From assembly GCA_023213315.1 (NCBI GenBank), contig JAKCPI010015815.1, positions 1-64,000 of the forward strand: a stretch of DNA of 64,000 nt. The letters are read 5' to 3'. Shown piece by piece: positions 11,016 through 21,293 of this stretch. The DNA comes from Euborellia annulipes. Its lineage: Eukaryota > Arthropoda > Insecta > Dermaptera > Anisolabididae. The translations under genes and the position numbers were made by a program. The notes beneath the pieces are model-generated. The model made no database searches. It saw only the letters and a list, made by a program, of their open reading frames with translations, and was not told the origin of the DNA. The stretch's first letter is position 1. Each line of letters starts with the position of its first letter.

Positions 11016-14000
11016 TTAAATAAAGCCACTATCCAGAGATTTATGCCGCCAAAATTCAACAGAACTATCACATCCAGCCAAAGCGAGCGTATGGTTTTGA
11101 TAATAGAGCTAAAAACAAAAAAAATATACCCTGGAGAATAGAAGAAAAATTAATTCAATGTTTTTGGAGTTTACCTTGTTAAGTTTATTAGTTGAATTCA
11201 ATGTAAACAAATGAGTTGGTTCATTGGTAGGTGCAAAAAATCTTACGGAAGAATCATTACTACATGTAATCAGTCGGCCCCGGTTATGATGTACTGAGGT
11301 TAATCTATCCGTGTGGCCCACATCATACATCCCAATATGCTCGTAAAGACCGTCTTTAGCGTTAACTAAATGCAATTTTCCTCCAGAATCACCGATATAG
11401 ATTATATCATTGTTATATGATATACATAATGGAGTTTTTCCTTTTACGAGCCTCATTATCCTGTAAATAGAGAATTTCATTAATATTATAATGGTAGACA
11501 AGAGAAAATAAAATTAAACACAAACATCATATAAATTTATATTTGATTTAAAAAGTTGGCCAGCTTTCAGATCCCAAACAGCATAAGTTGCATCTTCACT
11601 GATGGAAACAACATGATTGGAATTAACAACTGCTAAGGCAAGAGTTGCTCTTCGATGAGCTGCATACGACCCTACATGTTTAGGCTGCCGATGATCCAAA
11701 TGAAGAACAGTGCCGTTAAGAAGTCCAGCAACAGCTTGCCCACTTTGTTCAGTCGTACAAACAATGGTAAGAACAGCGGTATTAAAACTGAAAATAAAAT
11801 TACATTTAGAAGAAAAAAATGTAGTTTTAAACATTTGAACCTATTCCTAAATAAGTATTACTCAAAGCAAACCATAATATGGTTCTAATTTTTTACTTTC
11901 TCTTGCCAGTAGCGTAACTAGTTGAGGGCGAAGGGGGGGCACTCGCCCCCCCTGCCCCAGGCGCATCAAGCCTTTGGCGCCCCTCGATACCGAACACCCT
12001 AGTGCATCTTAGATATAGCCCAGGGACGGTGATTTTATCATATTCTTTTTATAGATTGTCCAAAAAATTGATAGTTTTCTTTTAAATTACATTACAACTT
12101 AAAAAACGGCGCCCTCAAAGGCTAGTTATGCCGCTATCTCTTGCCTATATATTTTAAAATATAGAGAGAAAGTATTGGATTTATGTCAAAAATTAGAGAG
12201 ACGAGATTTTGATGGACATGCACGTTTTGAGGTCCCCTCAAAAAAGTGGGTTCCGCAAATGTCTGTCTGTGTGGGGGGGGGGGGGGGGGGGGTGTGAGTG
12301 TGTTCAATTTTAAGCATGAAGGAATTGAGCTACGAGGTTGAAATTTTATATTTTAGTTAAACACCCCCCGGGACCGAAAAAATAAGCTAAGAGACTAGTA
12401 CTTTACTGATGTATTTTTTCAGTTTTTTTCTTTTATCAAAACTCGGCCAAAGAGTACTAGTACTTTACTGATGTACTTTTTCAGTTTTTTTCGATTTTCT
12501 CAAAACTCGCTCAAACGATTTTGATTAAAATTCATAAATCAATTATTTTTTAATTCTCTTTAAAATGTATATTCTCATTTTGCTCTCAAAATTGTTTGAA
12601 GACCACTTTATTCTTGTGCTTCATAGGAAAGATAGGAGAAATGTAAAAGGAGAAATATAAATATTTTCCCATGTTTATAAATTTTACATCTTGAATTCAA
12701 ATGTGCCGTACCGTAGGAAACTAAATATATGTCGACCCAAAAAATATGGTGTCACAAGAACAGAACGTTGTTCGATTACCGAATGCAGTGCGACCAATCA
12801 CACCAGATTTTTTGAACGAAAATGACTTACCTAAAAGTAGTAATAGGAGAAGCCATGCTATCTAAACTCCATATTTTTACAGTTCTATCAAAAGAACATG
12901 AAAATAGGTATCTCTTTTGGTGATCTATCGATAAATTCCAAATCCATCCCTTGTGCATATTATTGTGTACTGTCCATTTTATTTCTTCATTGGAAAGATC
13001 CCAAAATATCATACTATGATCCCTGGATGCTGATATACATCGAGTACCATTCTGAAATAGAAATGTATATAAAATCGTTATGTCTTTAACCATAATACGG
13101 TTCTATAGACTATATATATATATATGTTACGGTCAATATGTTTAACGACCGGGAATTATATTGAATGCTTGAACAAGTCAAATATAGAAGGCTATTAATT
13201 TCGGCATGGTTGAGTGAAAAATAAAACAATTGTATTTTTCAGCGAGTTTTATTTGACCTTATATTTCGAAGGCACTGAAGGCTCTTCTTTCTCAGAGGCA
13301 ATCACTCTTTGAGTAATGATGATCTTTGTTGGTAAATGCTACCTTGGCTGCACTGGTGCAACCAGGGGGTTTTTTTTTAGGGTTTTAACCCCCCCCCCCC
13401 AGGAGAGAAAAAAAAATTCAAAATATATATTACAAATAGAAAAGAAAAAATATAATCTTTCTTTCGGGAAAAAATTTTGGTTCCGCAAAAGAGGGAATGT
13501 TCCGCGGGACATGGGGAAAAATTTTAGTTCCGCGGGTGGAAAAAATTTTGCGTCTCTAAAAAAAAGGTAAAATATTTTTACGGACGGGAAAAAATTTGGT
13601 TCCGCGAAAAAAAAAATTTTTCGCAGAAAAATTTTTGAGATCAGCCCCCCCCCCCCCCAGAAAAAAATTTCTATATACACCCCTGGCGGCGCGGCTAGTC
13701 AACCCCCTCCCCCTCCCCCCCAGGAGCAAATCCTGGTTGCGCCACTCTGGCAAAAAATGTTTTTATTAAAATCAACATATAATCATTAAAAAAATTAATC
13801 TCAAGAATAAAATCAAATCTGGTATCTTAATGTCTACACAATACAAGATTTGGTAGTTCAATCAAGAACGAGCCTTATTCCTAATATTGAACACAAAGGC
13901 ACTGCCGATCTGGCATGCTCCAGGGTTTCCTGGCGTGATCGAATCATAATAGGTGAATCCCGCCGATTCAAGATGAGATGAGACCCAAAACAAAGAAAGT

Positions 14001-15029
14001 CAGAACTGTGGTACTTGGAATTAGAGAACTGACCATAGCACTTTTATGAAATACTTGCGAATTATATACACTGTCTAAACAACTGTGCGTTCTATACAAC
14101 GCTAACACCAGGCCATTTTACAAAATGACCATGTTAAACATATTGACCATAATATACAAAATATATATATATATTAACATAGAAGATTCTATATATAATT
14201 ATTGTTAATCGTTTATTCATTAGAAATAGTTATTAAATGAAAATATATGAATAATAGGATTGGCCAAGCCAACAGTTTAATCAAATTGATTGTGAGTGTG
14301 TGAAGATGTTGGGAAAAGCACATAGCTCTCCTAAGAAATCACCTTGTTTTAGTCAATGCTGTCGATTCCTCTAATAATAAGCTGTCTGATTAAAGAATAA
14401 TAAAAGATAATATATATATATATATAATATAAATATTACCTCAAAAAGAAGAACAGAGTCTACTTCCCCAACATGAGCCTCTCCAAATTTAAAATATCGC
14501 CACGATGATTCTGGATTTTGTAATATATTAAAATTATTCTCTAAATCAAAACAAGCTCCTTTCCAATTATAATCTTCACTTACTAAAATATAATACATTT
14601 TTATTTATTTATTTTAAAGGTTTTTTTTAAATTGTTTAATTACCAGGAATTGGAGGAAAATTCTTTTCACTGGAGCACCATCGTTTTCTTACTCTTGCCT
14701 TCCAGATTGATTGGTCATTTAATATAAGTTGGAATTTTTTACAGACTAAATTCAAAGTATTTAATGTGGCAGGGTCAAGAAACGAACAAATATGAAGAAA
14801 GAGCTGAAAAAAGAGAAACTAATTAAAGGCTTCTTTCGGTGATGTAGTGAGTAAAAGTATTATATGAAAATTAAATAAAAATTTAATAAGTTGATTGATA
14901 TAGATTCTAATTAAAAAAAAAAAGAAGAAACACATAAATGGTTTTTATTAGGCCTACCTCAATAGGAATGTCATCTAATGAACAAAGAGAAGTTTCCTCT
15001 TGAAACTCATCGGTATTTTTTTCTGCCAT
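11016..15029 (-). CDS. FBXW9: F-box and WD40 repeat protein, FBXW9-like
   Basis: Seven exons on the minus strand: 14958-15029, 14644-14803, 14440-14582, 12831-13051, about 11530-11787, 11175-11460 and 11016-11108 (stop TAA at 11016-11018). An N-terminal F-box (DIPIELFLHICSFLDPATLN, then LVCKKF) would bind SKP1 in an SCF ubiquitin ligase. WD40 repeats follow, for example CISASRDHSMIFWDLSNEE, CSFDRTVKIWSLDS and VVSISEDATYAVWDL, and would hold the substrate. The exon 3 block VDSVLLFE and the short C-terminus ending EFWRHKSLDSGFI match FBXW9 organisation. Exons 1-5 join in frame. The exon 5 to exon 6 junction does not: exon 6 needs two bases carried in, and no GT in exon 5 offers that phase. A strong unused-looking donor (GTAAGT) at about 15360 with an acceptor near 15200 suggests an intron in the 5' UTR. 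Confidence 0.9.
11906..12150. mobile_element. MITE-like repeat in FBXW9-like intron 4
   Basis: Ends GTAGCGTAACTAG and, inverted, GATAGCGGCATAACTAG, with GAGGGCG and CGCCCTC just inside. Sister of 4990-5395. It sits directly before an R1 copy and appears to have been inserted into its start. Confidence 0.55.
12135..12813 (+). repeat. R1 interspersed repeat, copy 3 (diverged)
   Basis: Same internal blocks and terminal CACACCAGATTTTTT as the other R1 copies, with an internal duplication of the AGTACTAGTACTTTACTGATG block and a G run at 12275-12292. It ends 17 bp before the splice donor of FBXW9-like exon 4. Confidence 0.75.
13350..13752. mobile_element. Nested MITE-like repeat with C/G runs
   Basis: Outer ends CACTGGTGCAACCAGG and, inverted, AGAGTGGCGCAACCAGG; inside are blocks resembling the element at 51936-52189 (GAAAAAAATTTCTATATAC). 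It lies within intron 3 of the FBXW9-like gene. Confidence 0.5.
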
Positions 15030-15547
15030 TTTCATTTATCATTTTTATTTTAAAATATTAATATGAATAGGACTTTCACAAGAAATTAATCTCCATTTTT
15101 TAAATCTACTTGATTATTGAACCGAGAAGAAAAGAAGTCTTGGTTAGCCCACACACGAGAAGGATTGCCTTTTATGGTGAAGCATCGTTGGAATAACTAA
15201 AAATGTCACAAAACAAAACTCTTTGTTATTATTGATTAGAGTAAAAAAGAAAATAAACAAACAATGATAATCAATAAACGTATAGGGTTTATTAAACATT
15301 TTAATTTAATGAAAAATAAAATAAAACAAAAAAAAAATGGGATAAAAAAGTAAACTTACCTTTAAAAAAAGGAATTATTAATAATGATAAAAAGAATTTT
15401 TTTTTTTTAAATGGATAGAATATTAAATAGAAATTGATTTGGTTGCTTGGTTGGTAGATGTCAATTGTCAGCTGTCCGATGGCCTGGGCCTGTAGAGCGG
15501 GATTTATTCACACACCCATTGCTTGCTTTACTTTCCAATCACGAAAG
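15030..15547. promoter_or_regulatory. Divergent (bidirectional) promoter region between FBXW9-like and MRPS36-like genes
   Basis: The two start codons lie 518 bp apart and point away from each other. The 100 bases before the MRPS36 start are GC-richer than the surroundings. On the minus side a donor-type GTAAGT at about 15360 implies a non-coding first exon for FBXW9. No TATA box is placed convincingly. Shared promoter use is an inference from spacing. Confidence 0.5.
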
Positions 15548-17095
15548 ATGGCCTCTCACGCGTGGAAGGTGAGCTGTCATCGCAACTAACAAAAATTCAT
15601 TATATCCATTATTAATTGTTCTTAATGAAAGGAATTTTTTTGTGTTCATTTGTAGGTTGTCCAGAGACATATACCGCTAATAAAATTTCGGAAAGGAGGT
15701 CCATCCGCTCAGAGAAGTAAGGCATCAGTCATTTAACCATGTTCAATCACAAAAAATTAGTGATTTTTTTTATCAAATATAAATTTGTGTTTACTCTTAT
15801 TGTAATAAAATTAAATCTTAGGTTTCGCAATGCATATTATCAGTTTTAATTGATTTACTATAAACCACTTAAAAAAAAAAAAAATAAAGAAATACTTTAT
15901 GCTATTTATCCAATGGGATTATATATATATATATATATATATATTAACTAATTAAATGCTTTTCATATTCAACTATATTTCAATGAACTCACCAGAATTG
16001 TAGAAAAATATATGTGAAGATCAAGTCAGTCCAAGTAAATTTAAGAATGAAAATGGAATATATAAATTAGGACGATAAGGAGAAAAAAACAGCTTCCTTT
16101 TTAAAAAATTGACAATCTCTCTCAAAATATTCATATATGCACTGAAGATGGCAGACTGAATAGGAGCCGAAATATTTCCAATAAATTGAAGTGGTGAGAG
16201 AGAAAAAGGAACCTGTTTTTTTTCTCCTTATCGTCCTAATCAACGATTCCCAGCTGTAATACATTTACGGAATATATAAATAATTGAACAAAAAAAATAA
16301 AATTAAAGACAAAGAGGTGGTCAGAAACAACGAATAGATGGGAGAAAGACACAAGATAGAGTTGAGAGTTAATAAAATAATTTTGTTTTTGATTTAACTG
16401 TTTTATTTGTAAAACTTACGTTTTAGCCACTCATTCTGTGGCCTCTCAACTGTAAAAGCATAAACTCCAAAATAGAGTTGAGAGGAATATAAGAGTGAGG
16501 GGTGATGTGGTATTAATTATTTTTATTATTACCTTAAGTTAAAACAATGTTAAAATATTTTTTCAATTCACTCTTAAACGCTCATCTTAAAAATTTAATT
16601 GTGGCTTACATTGGCAGTGAAGATGGTTACCGAAACGTCTGCCTTGATTCAGATTTAATGGTTAACTTAAATGATCCCCTACTCAAAAAAATCATAATCC
16701 CCCCCCACACCTTCCCCCAGCGCAAACTTTACTGCTCTACTGCCCTATTTTCTTGAGAGGGTGATCCGAGAGGTAACCAATCCCCTCCCCTTCCTAAATG
16801 AAAATCTAAGCTAAATTTACAATACCTGCTTCCTTCCTTGTAAGATATATTTTATTTATTTGCATTTTTCTGTGCAGCTACTGCCGGCGAGGCTGCTTCG
16901 GGACCTTCAGCACCTGCAGCAAGAAGGTCCAGCGGGCCTGCTATCGAACCATACCAATTGCCAAAGCGCTATCAAAGAAGGCCAATAGATCAAAATGAAA
17001 TAGACTATATTAATGTATAATATTTATTTATCTAATTTTTATTATATTTCTTTTCATTAATTTGTTATTTTTTTCAGAGAGGTGGCCCGGACTAA
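15548..17095 (+). CDS. MRPS36: MRPS36/KGD4-like mitochondrial adaptor of 2-oxoglutarate dehydrogenase
   Basis: Four exons, 15548-15568, 15656-15716, 16878-17014 and 17078-17095, all with GT/AG ends, total 237 nt (78 residues plus TAA). The N-terminus MASHAWKVVQRHIPLIKFRK matches the VV.PH.PLI.F signature of MRPS36, and the C-terminus NEIDYINRGGPD matches its EFI.RGGP ending; a Pro/Ala/Ser-rich linker lies between. The family protein, first named a mitoribosomal subunit, is now known as KGD4, which tethers the E3 subunit to the 2-oxoglutarate dehydrogenase complex in the mitochondrial matrix. The copy is shorter than the human one (about 100 residues), mainly in the linker. AATAAA lies at about 17183. 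Intron 2 carries two ribozyme-like repeats (16067-16240 and 16600-16660). Confidence 0.92.
16067..16240. mobile_element. Inverted-repeat element with hammerhead-like core, in MRPS36 intron 2
   Basis: Arms at 16067-16104 and about 16203-16240 (TTAGGACGATAAGGAG and its complement). Between them, CTGAAGA at 16142-16148, GGC/GCC and GAAATATT make a weak hammerhead-like core on the plus strand. Confidence 0.5.
16610..16650 (+). ncRNA. Decayed hammerhead-like motif
   Basis: GGCA, GTGAAGA (16617-16623), GGTTACC, GAAACGTC (16632-16639), then TGCC, which can pair with the first GGCA as stem I. The core C is changed to G and stem II has almost no loop, so it is probably inactive. Confidence 0.35.
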
Positions 17096-18000
17096 AATAA
17101 AACCACTGATTAGAAGAAATTTAAATTATCTAAGATGTACATCCTTTTGTGTGTGAACACTAAGTAGAATACCTGATATTATAAATAAATGTATTGTTAA
17201 TTACCTTTTTATTTGTTTTAACCCAGGTTTTTTTTTCAGAAGTTTATTTTCCGCCTTCAGAAATCAATAATTTTGAAAATCTCCAAAATTTAACAAAATT
17301 TTCCAAATTTGAAAAAATAAGTTTGTTTGGTCAAACGAATTCAAGTTAAAATTAAGAGTTTTATACTTTTTAGGTTAATTAAAAAACATAATTTTATTTA
17401 ACACTTTGTGAGTACAGTATACCTATTTATTTGTTGGAGGGTCAAAACGTTCAGAGGCCTCCTTTGCACACCGATGCCTTAAGAGCCCGGCTCTCGTACT
17501 AAAGTACGGCGTGTATGGGGCGCTTTAGAATGGTTGTAGATTCTGGGTTCGATTTTCGGGGGCCATGGAACTTTGGCTCTTCAAAAAATAAACATATTCA
17601 CAAATAGTTAAATATATCCATGCCTACAGTAGTAAAGTCCGAATAGAACAGGGGTGTATATAAGAGGGGGGGGGGGGCGAGGGAGCCCGTGCCCCCCGAA
17701 ATTTTTCAAATCTATATAGTTATTAATATATACAAATATTTGGGCAATATCTATATTCTTATGGCTCGCCCTCCCCCCCCTCCAAGAAAAATTGAAACAA
17801 TATGAGGCCCTCCCCCTCCCAGTGAGGATGGTTGGGCACATGGTCCCCCAGTCAAATTCACTAGTAACGCCCATGTCCTTCTCCCCCCCCCCCTCCTGTT
17901 ATCAGAGATGTCGAAAATGTATCTTAAAAAAGTATGTTTACTAAGGTCTGGACAAAATGATCGATGCTCCTTGGAATAGGTACTTGCTACCTTTTATGAT
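17096..18000. other. Intergenic, repeat fragments only
   Basis: Downstream of MRPS36. At 17640-17880 there is a G/C-run MITE fragment (AACAGGGGTGTATATAAG at its left, ACTAGTAACGCCCATG at its right). No gene seen. Confidence 0.4.
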
Positions 18001-18009
18001 AATTTTAGT

Positions 18010-18250
18010 CTTTTCCGGAAACAAAACGTGGGGGCTCCCGGGGTTCTTTTTTCTGTTTTGGTTTTTTGATGGGTGGTCGAAACGGTTAATTTTTGGTCCC
18101 TTTCCTGTTTTGGCGGGTCGGGGTTTCTCGGGGGGGGGGTTCTGGGTCCCGCTTTTTTTTCGGTGTGTGGGTTTTTGTTTTTGGGCCGGGGGGGGCCCTG
18201 TTGCGGGGGGGGTGGTTGGTCCGGGGGGGGGGGGGGGGGTTATTGTTTAA
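18010..18250. other. Probable low-quality sequence
   Basis: A stretch with G and T runs and broken composition unlike the AT-rich neighbours, resembling the tail of a failing sequencing read. The overlapping reading frames on both strands have no credible protein features. Confidence 0.5.
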
Positions 18251-21170
18251 AATTTTTAAATTTAAAAATTTTTTAGTGTGAAATAAATTCAATTATCCTT
18301 ACTCAAAAGAAAGCTTCTCAAATAAATTTAAAATAAAACCTCATCGGTTTTAGGCCCTGGGTAGAGGTAAAGCTTTAGCTCCATTAACAGTGTTCGCATT
18401 TCCGCATTTCACGAAAATGGGGGGGGGGGGGCGTCATGCGATTAAATATTTTTAAGGGAGGCGTGATAACATTTTGGAAACCACTGGTTTAGGGAAAATT
18501 AAATTAAAAAGTATATATTCTTCAGCAAAGTTTACATTTGGAAGGTTAAATCTGTATTTAAAAAGTGGTTCATGTTTTTAAAATAAATTTTAGGGATATT
18601 TATTAAAATTCTAGGGCCATTTCTCAGAGAATAGAATAGCTTATTTATTCACTAAAATGAAACCTAAATTTTAGTTGTCTATTGAAGGCATGGTGTGATA
18701 ATGTAGCAAAAGAAAGTTTCAATAATAGATATATTATATGTACAAAAATTATCTTTACTAATAGTGATACCTAATTAGAATTTCAATTATGATTCAATAC
18801 ATAGATGATTTTTACTATGTGATATTTTTGTGGACTGGTAGTAAAAATTTTGCTTGTCTTTACAAAGATAGTGTAAATATCTGAAGAGATTCTAAAAGAA
18901 ACATTTTTAAAATTTAATAGAGACAAGGATTTAATTAAATTGAGAAAAGGAATAAAAAAAATGATATATTTATCTAATATTTTCTATATTTACTATCAAC
19001 GAGCGTATCATTACAAAATTAATCTTTACTACAAGTCCTTAAAACGTCTAATGTGTTTTCTATTACAATGGCTAGTCGAATCAGAGTAATAGTCAACTGT
19101 TCAACGTTCTTAAGATATTAAGTTTCACACTATGTTCATGATGAATGCACAAGGATCCAATTGAATATGTGTTAAGTTTACGCTCAGATGAGAAATTCTT
19201 TCATTCTTCAAGAAAAAAAAAAATTAAAAAAAAACAAACAAACTAATAACTGAAGAGTATTGTATTCACTTAAAATATATTATAAAACATGTGAACACAA
19301 TTTAACATTGTCTTTTTTTTATATATAATAAAATACGAGAACTACGCAAAAATTACGTATTTTTTACCTTTCACTTCTTAGAATATCACAATTAATTTTG
19401 CAAACGCAGCTCTTATTAAAAAAGCATTGGAAATGGCTCTGATCAGCCTTTTTGGGTAATTACAGAGGTTCAGATAACAATTTCCTAGACTATCAACTTA
19501 TTAACTTGTTTGTAAAAATAATCATGAAATTTTTTTTTCAACTTTTAATATCATTCATTATTAATAATTCACAATTATGAGAAAAAATAAAAATTCATTT
19601 TTTTAAATAAAAAAAAAAAAAAAAAATAATTAAAAGCTGCCTTTAAATAAAAATGAAAAATTTTACTTTGATTTGCATTTTTTTAATATTACAGAGAAAA
19701 TATAATAGTATTTTAATAGATAATAATAAATTTGAAAAAATATAACAAAATGGTAATTATTTTTTTTCATTTTCTTTTTTACAAATGTGTAAAAATATAT
19801 TTACTGGATAATTGAAAATCTATTTACATTCATAAACAATTAGAAATATTTTTATGAGTTTTTGGCAGTGGTATAAATTTTTGAATTAACTTAAGATATG
19901 GTTTTTTTTTTTTTTTACAATTTTTTTTTTCTTAGCCATGAAATTTTAGAAACGTTTCAACAAAATCTAAACTTTAGATTTGTTCACTAAGCACATGAAT
20001 CAGTCTGGTCTGTTGAAATAAAGATGTTTCATTAATCGATATAAACATGTATACACACTGTTTCATGTACTGGTTGATCAGACCTGTTAATTGTTTCTAA
20101 AACATATAAAAATACGATAATATTAAAATTGTTTAATGAATGTTTTAGTGAAGAATTGACACAGAGAAAAGGAAGATATAAGAGACTAAAAAGATACTTA
20201 TATATATAAATACTCTATGAATGTATAAGGAAAGACAGTTAAGTATATAAGATCTATTCAAATCAAGTCTGTCCCATCAAGTACATAATCCAGAACCGTA
20301 TTACAAGACGTAATGTCACCAAGCACGTGTAGTGGTCAAACCTCTAATATAAGTTCAGATTATTGAAGGAACGTCTCTATAACAATGATTGAGGTTAGGA
20401 TATGATTTAAATTTTCCTTTTCTTTTAGGAACATTATTTTAATTGTTTATGATAAAAGATGTTATAAAAACATTGATTAATATGGGTACATTAATTTAAA
20501 AAAAATGAAAAAAAAAAAGAAATTAGTGAAAAAACTACCTTATTGCTCCTAAGAAATTAGTAGAGCAAAAAGCAATGCTAAAACAATTTTTTCTTATATT
20601 TATATATATATACATATATATATATTTTTTTTAATCATATTTTTTTACAAATATGACTTTTTTTTATGTATTATTATTTAAAACTAAATTTCTCAAATAA
20701 AATGAGAGTTGTACTAATTGGTTAATTAAATGACCATGTTTGTTAACATGGATTTAATTAATTAAAATCTATAAGAACGAAGTTTATATATATACAGTAT
20801 ATATACTTCATTCTTTACTAGTTAAAAAAAAAAGTCTTAGAGAAAATAAAAAAAAAAAAAAAATTCATTTAGAATAATAATAAATGTTCAAATTTTTAAA
20901 TCGCAATACATGATTTATATATTTTGAACAGTTAATTAAATTAAGAAATACATGAATTTTTGAATGTCTATTTAAAAGTTGAGCAAACTGTATTATTGCT
21001 CTTATGATAATTTTGTTTATTGTCAAATTTTTTTTTTTGTTTTTTTTTTTTTTTTTTTTATTAATAACTTTAATTATTTATTATAAAACAATAAAATAAA
21101 AAAAAAAATGTTCAGTTGTTTAAAAAGCGTAATTAATTTGTGACAACATATGTCATCAGAAAGTATAAGT
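18250..21170. other. Intergenic AT-rich sequence
   Basis: About 2.9 kb with homopolymer and (TA)n tracts and no supported gene or defined repeat. It lies downstream of both the MRPS36-like and TGIF-like genes. Confidence 0.5.
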
Positions 21171-21293
21171 TTACACACAAACATTTTCCTTAATATCTAC
21201 CCTTGGTTGAGTAACAGCGGTATCCACCAGCATTAAAAGGCAAGAAAATGGATTATCAGGAGACATTGGAGGAGATTCCTGATTGCTTCGAAC
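21171..21293 (-). CDS. TGIF-like terminal exon, copy B
   Basis: Acceptor CTACAG precedes GTTCGA. The frame gives [20 protein letters not shown], then [10 protein letters not shown] and TAA at 21171-21173: again 41 codons. Both copies have the same phase and length, and conserve VRSN.ES, the Pro-rich middle and CL.MLVDTA. AATAAA-type signals on the minus strand lie about 90 bases downstream (complement near 21080). Confidence 0.7.
   Translation of the reverse strand, partial: VRSNQESPPMSPDNPFSCLLMLVDTAVTQPRVDIKENVCV

Noticed and set aside
17957..18292. Several overlapping open frames on both strands
   Set aside because: They arise from G/C and T runs in a probably unreliable stretch and have no protein-like composition.
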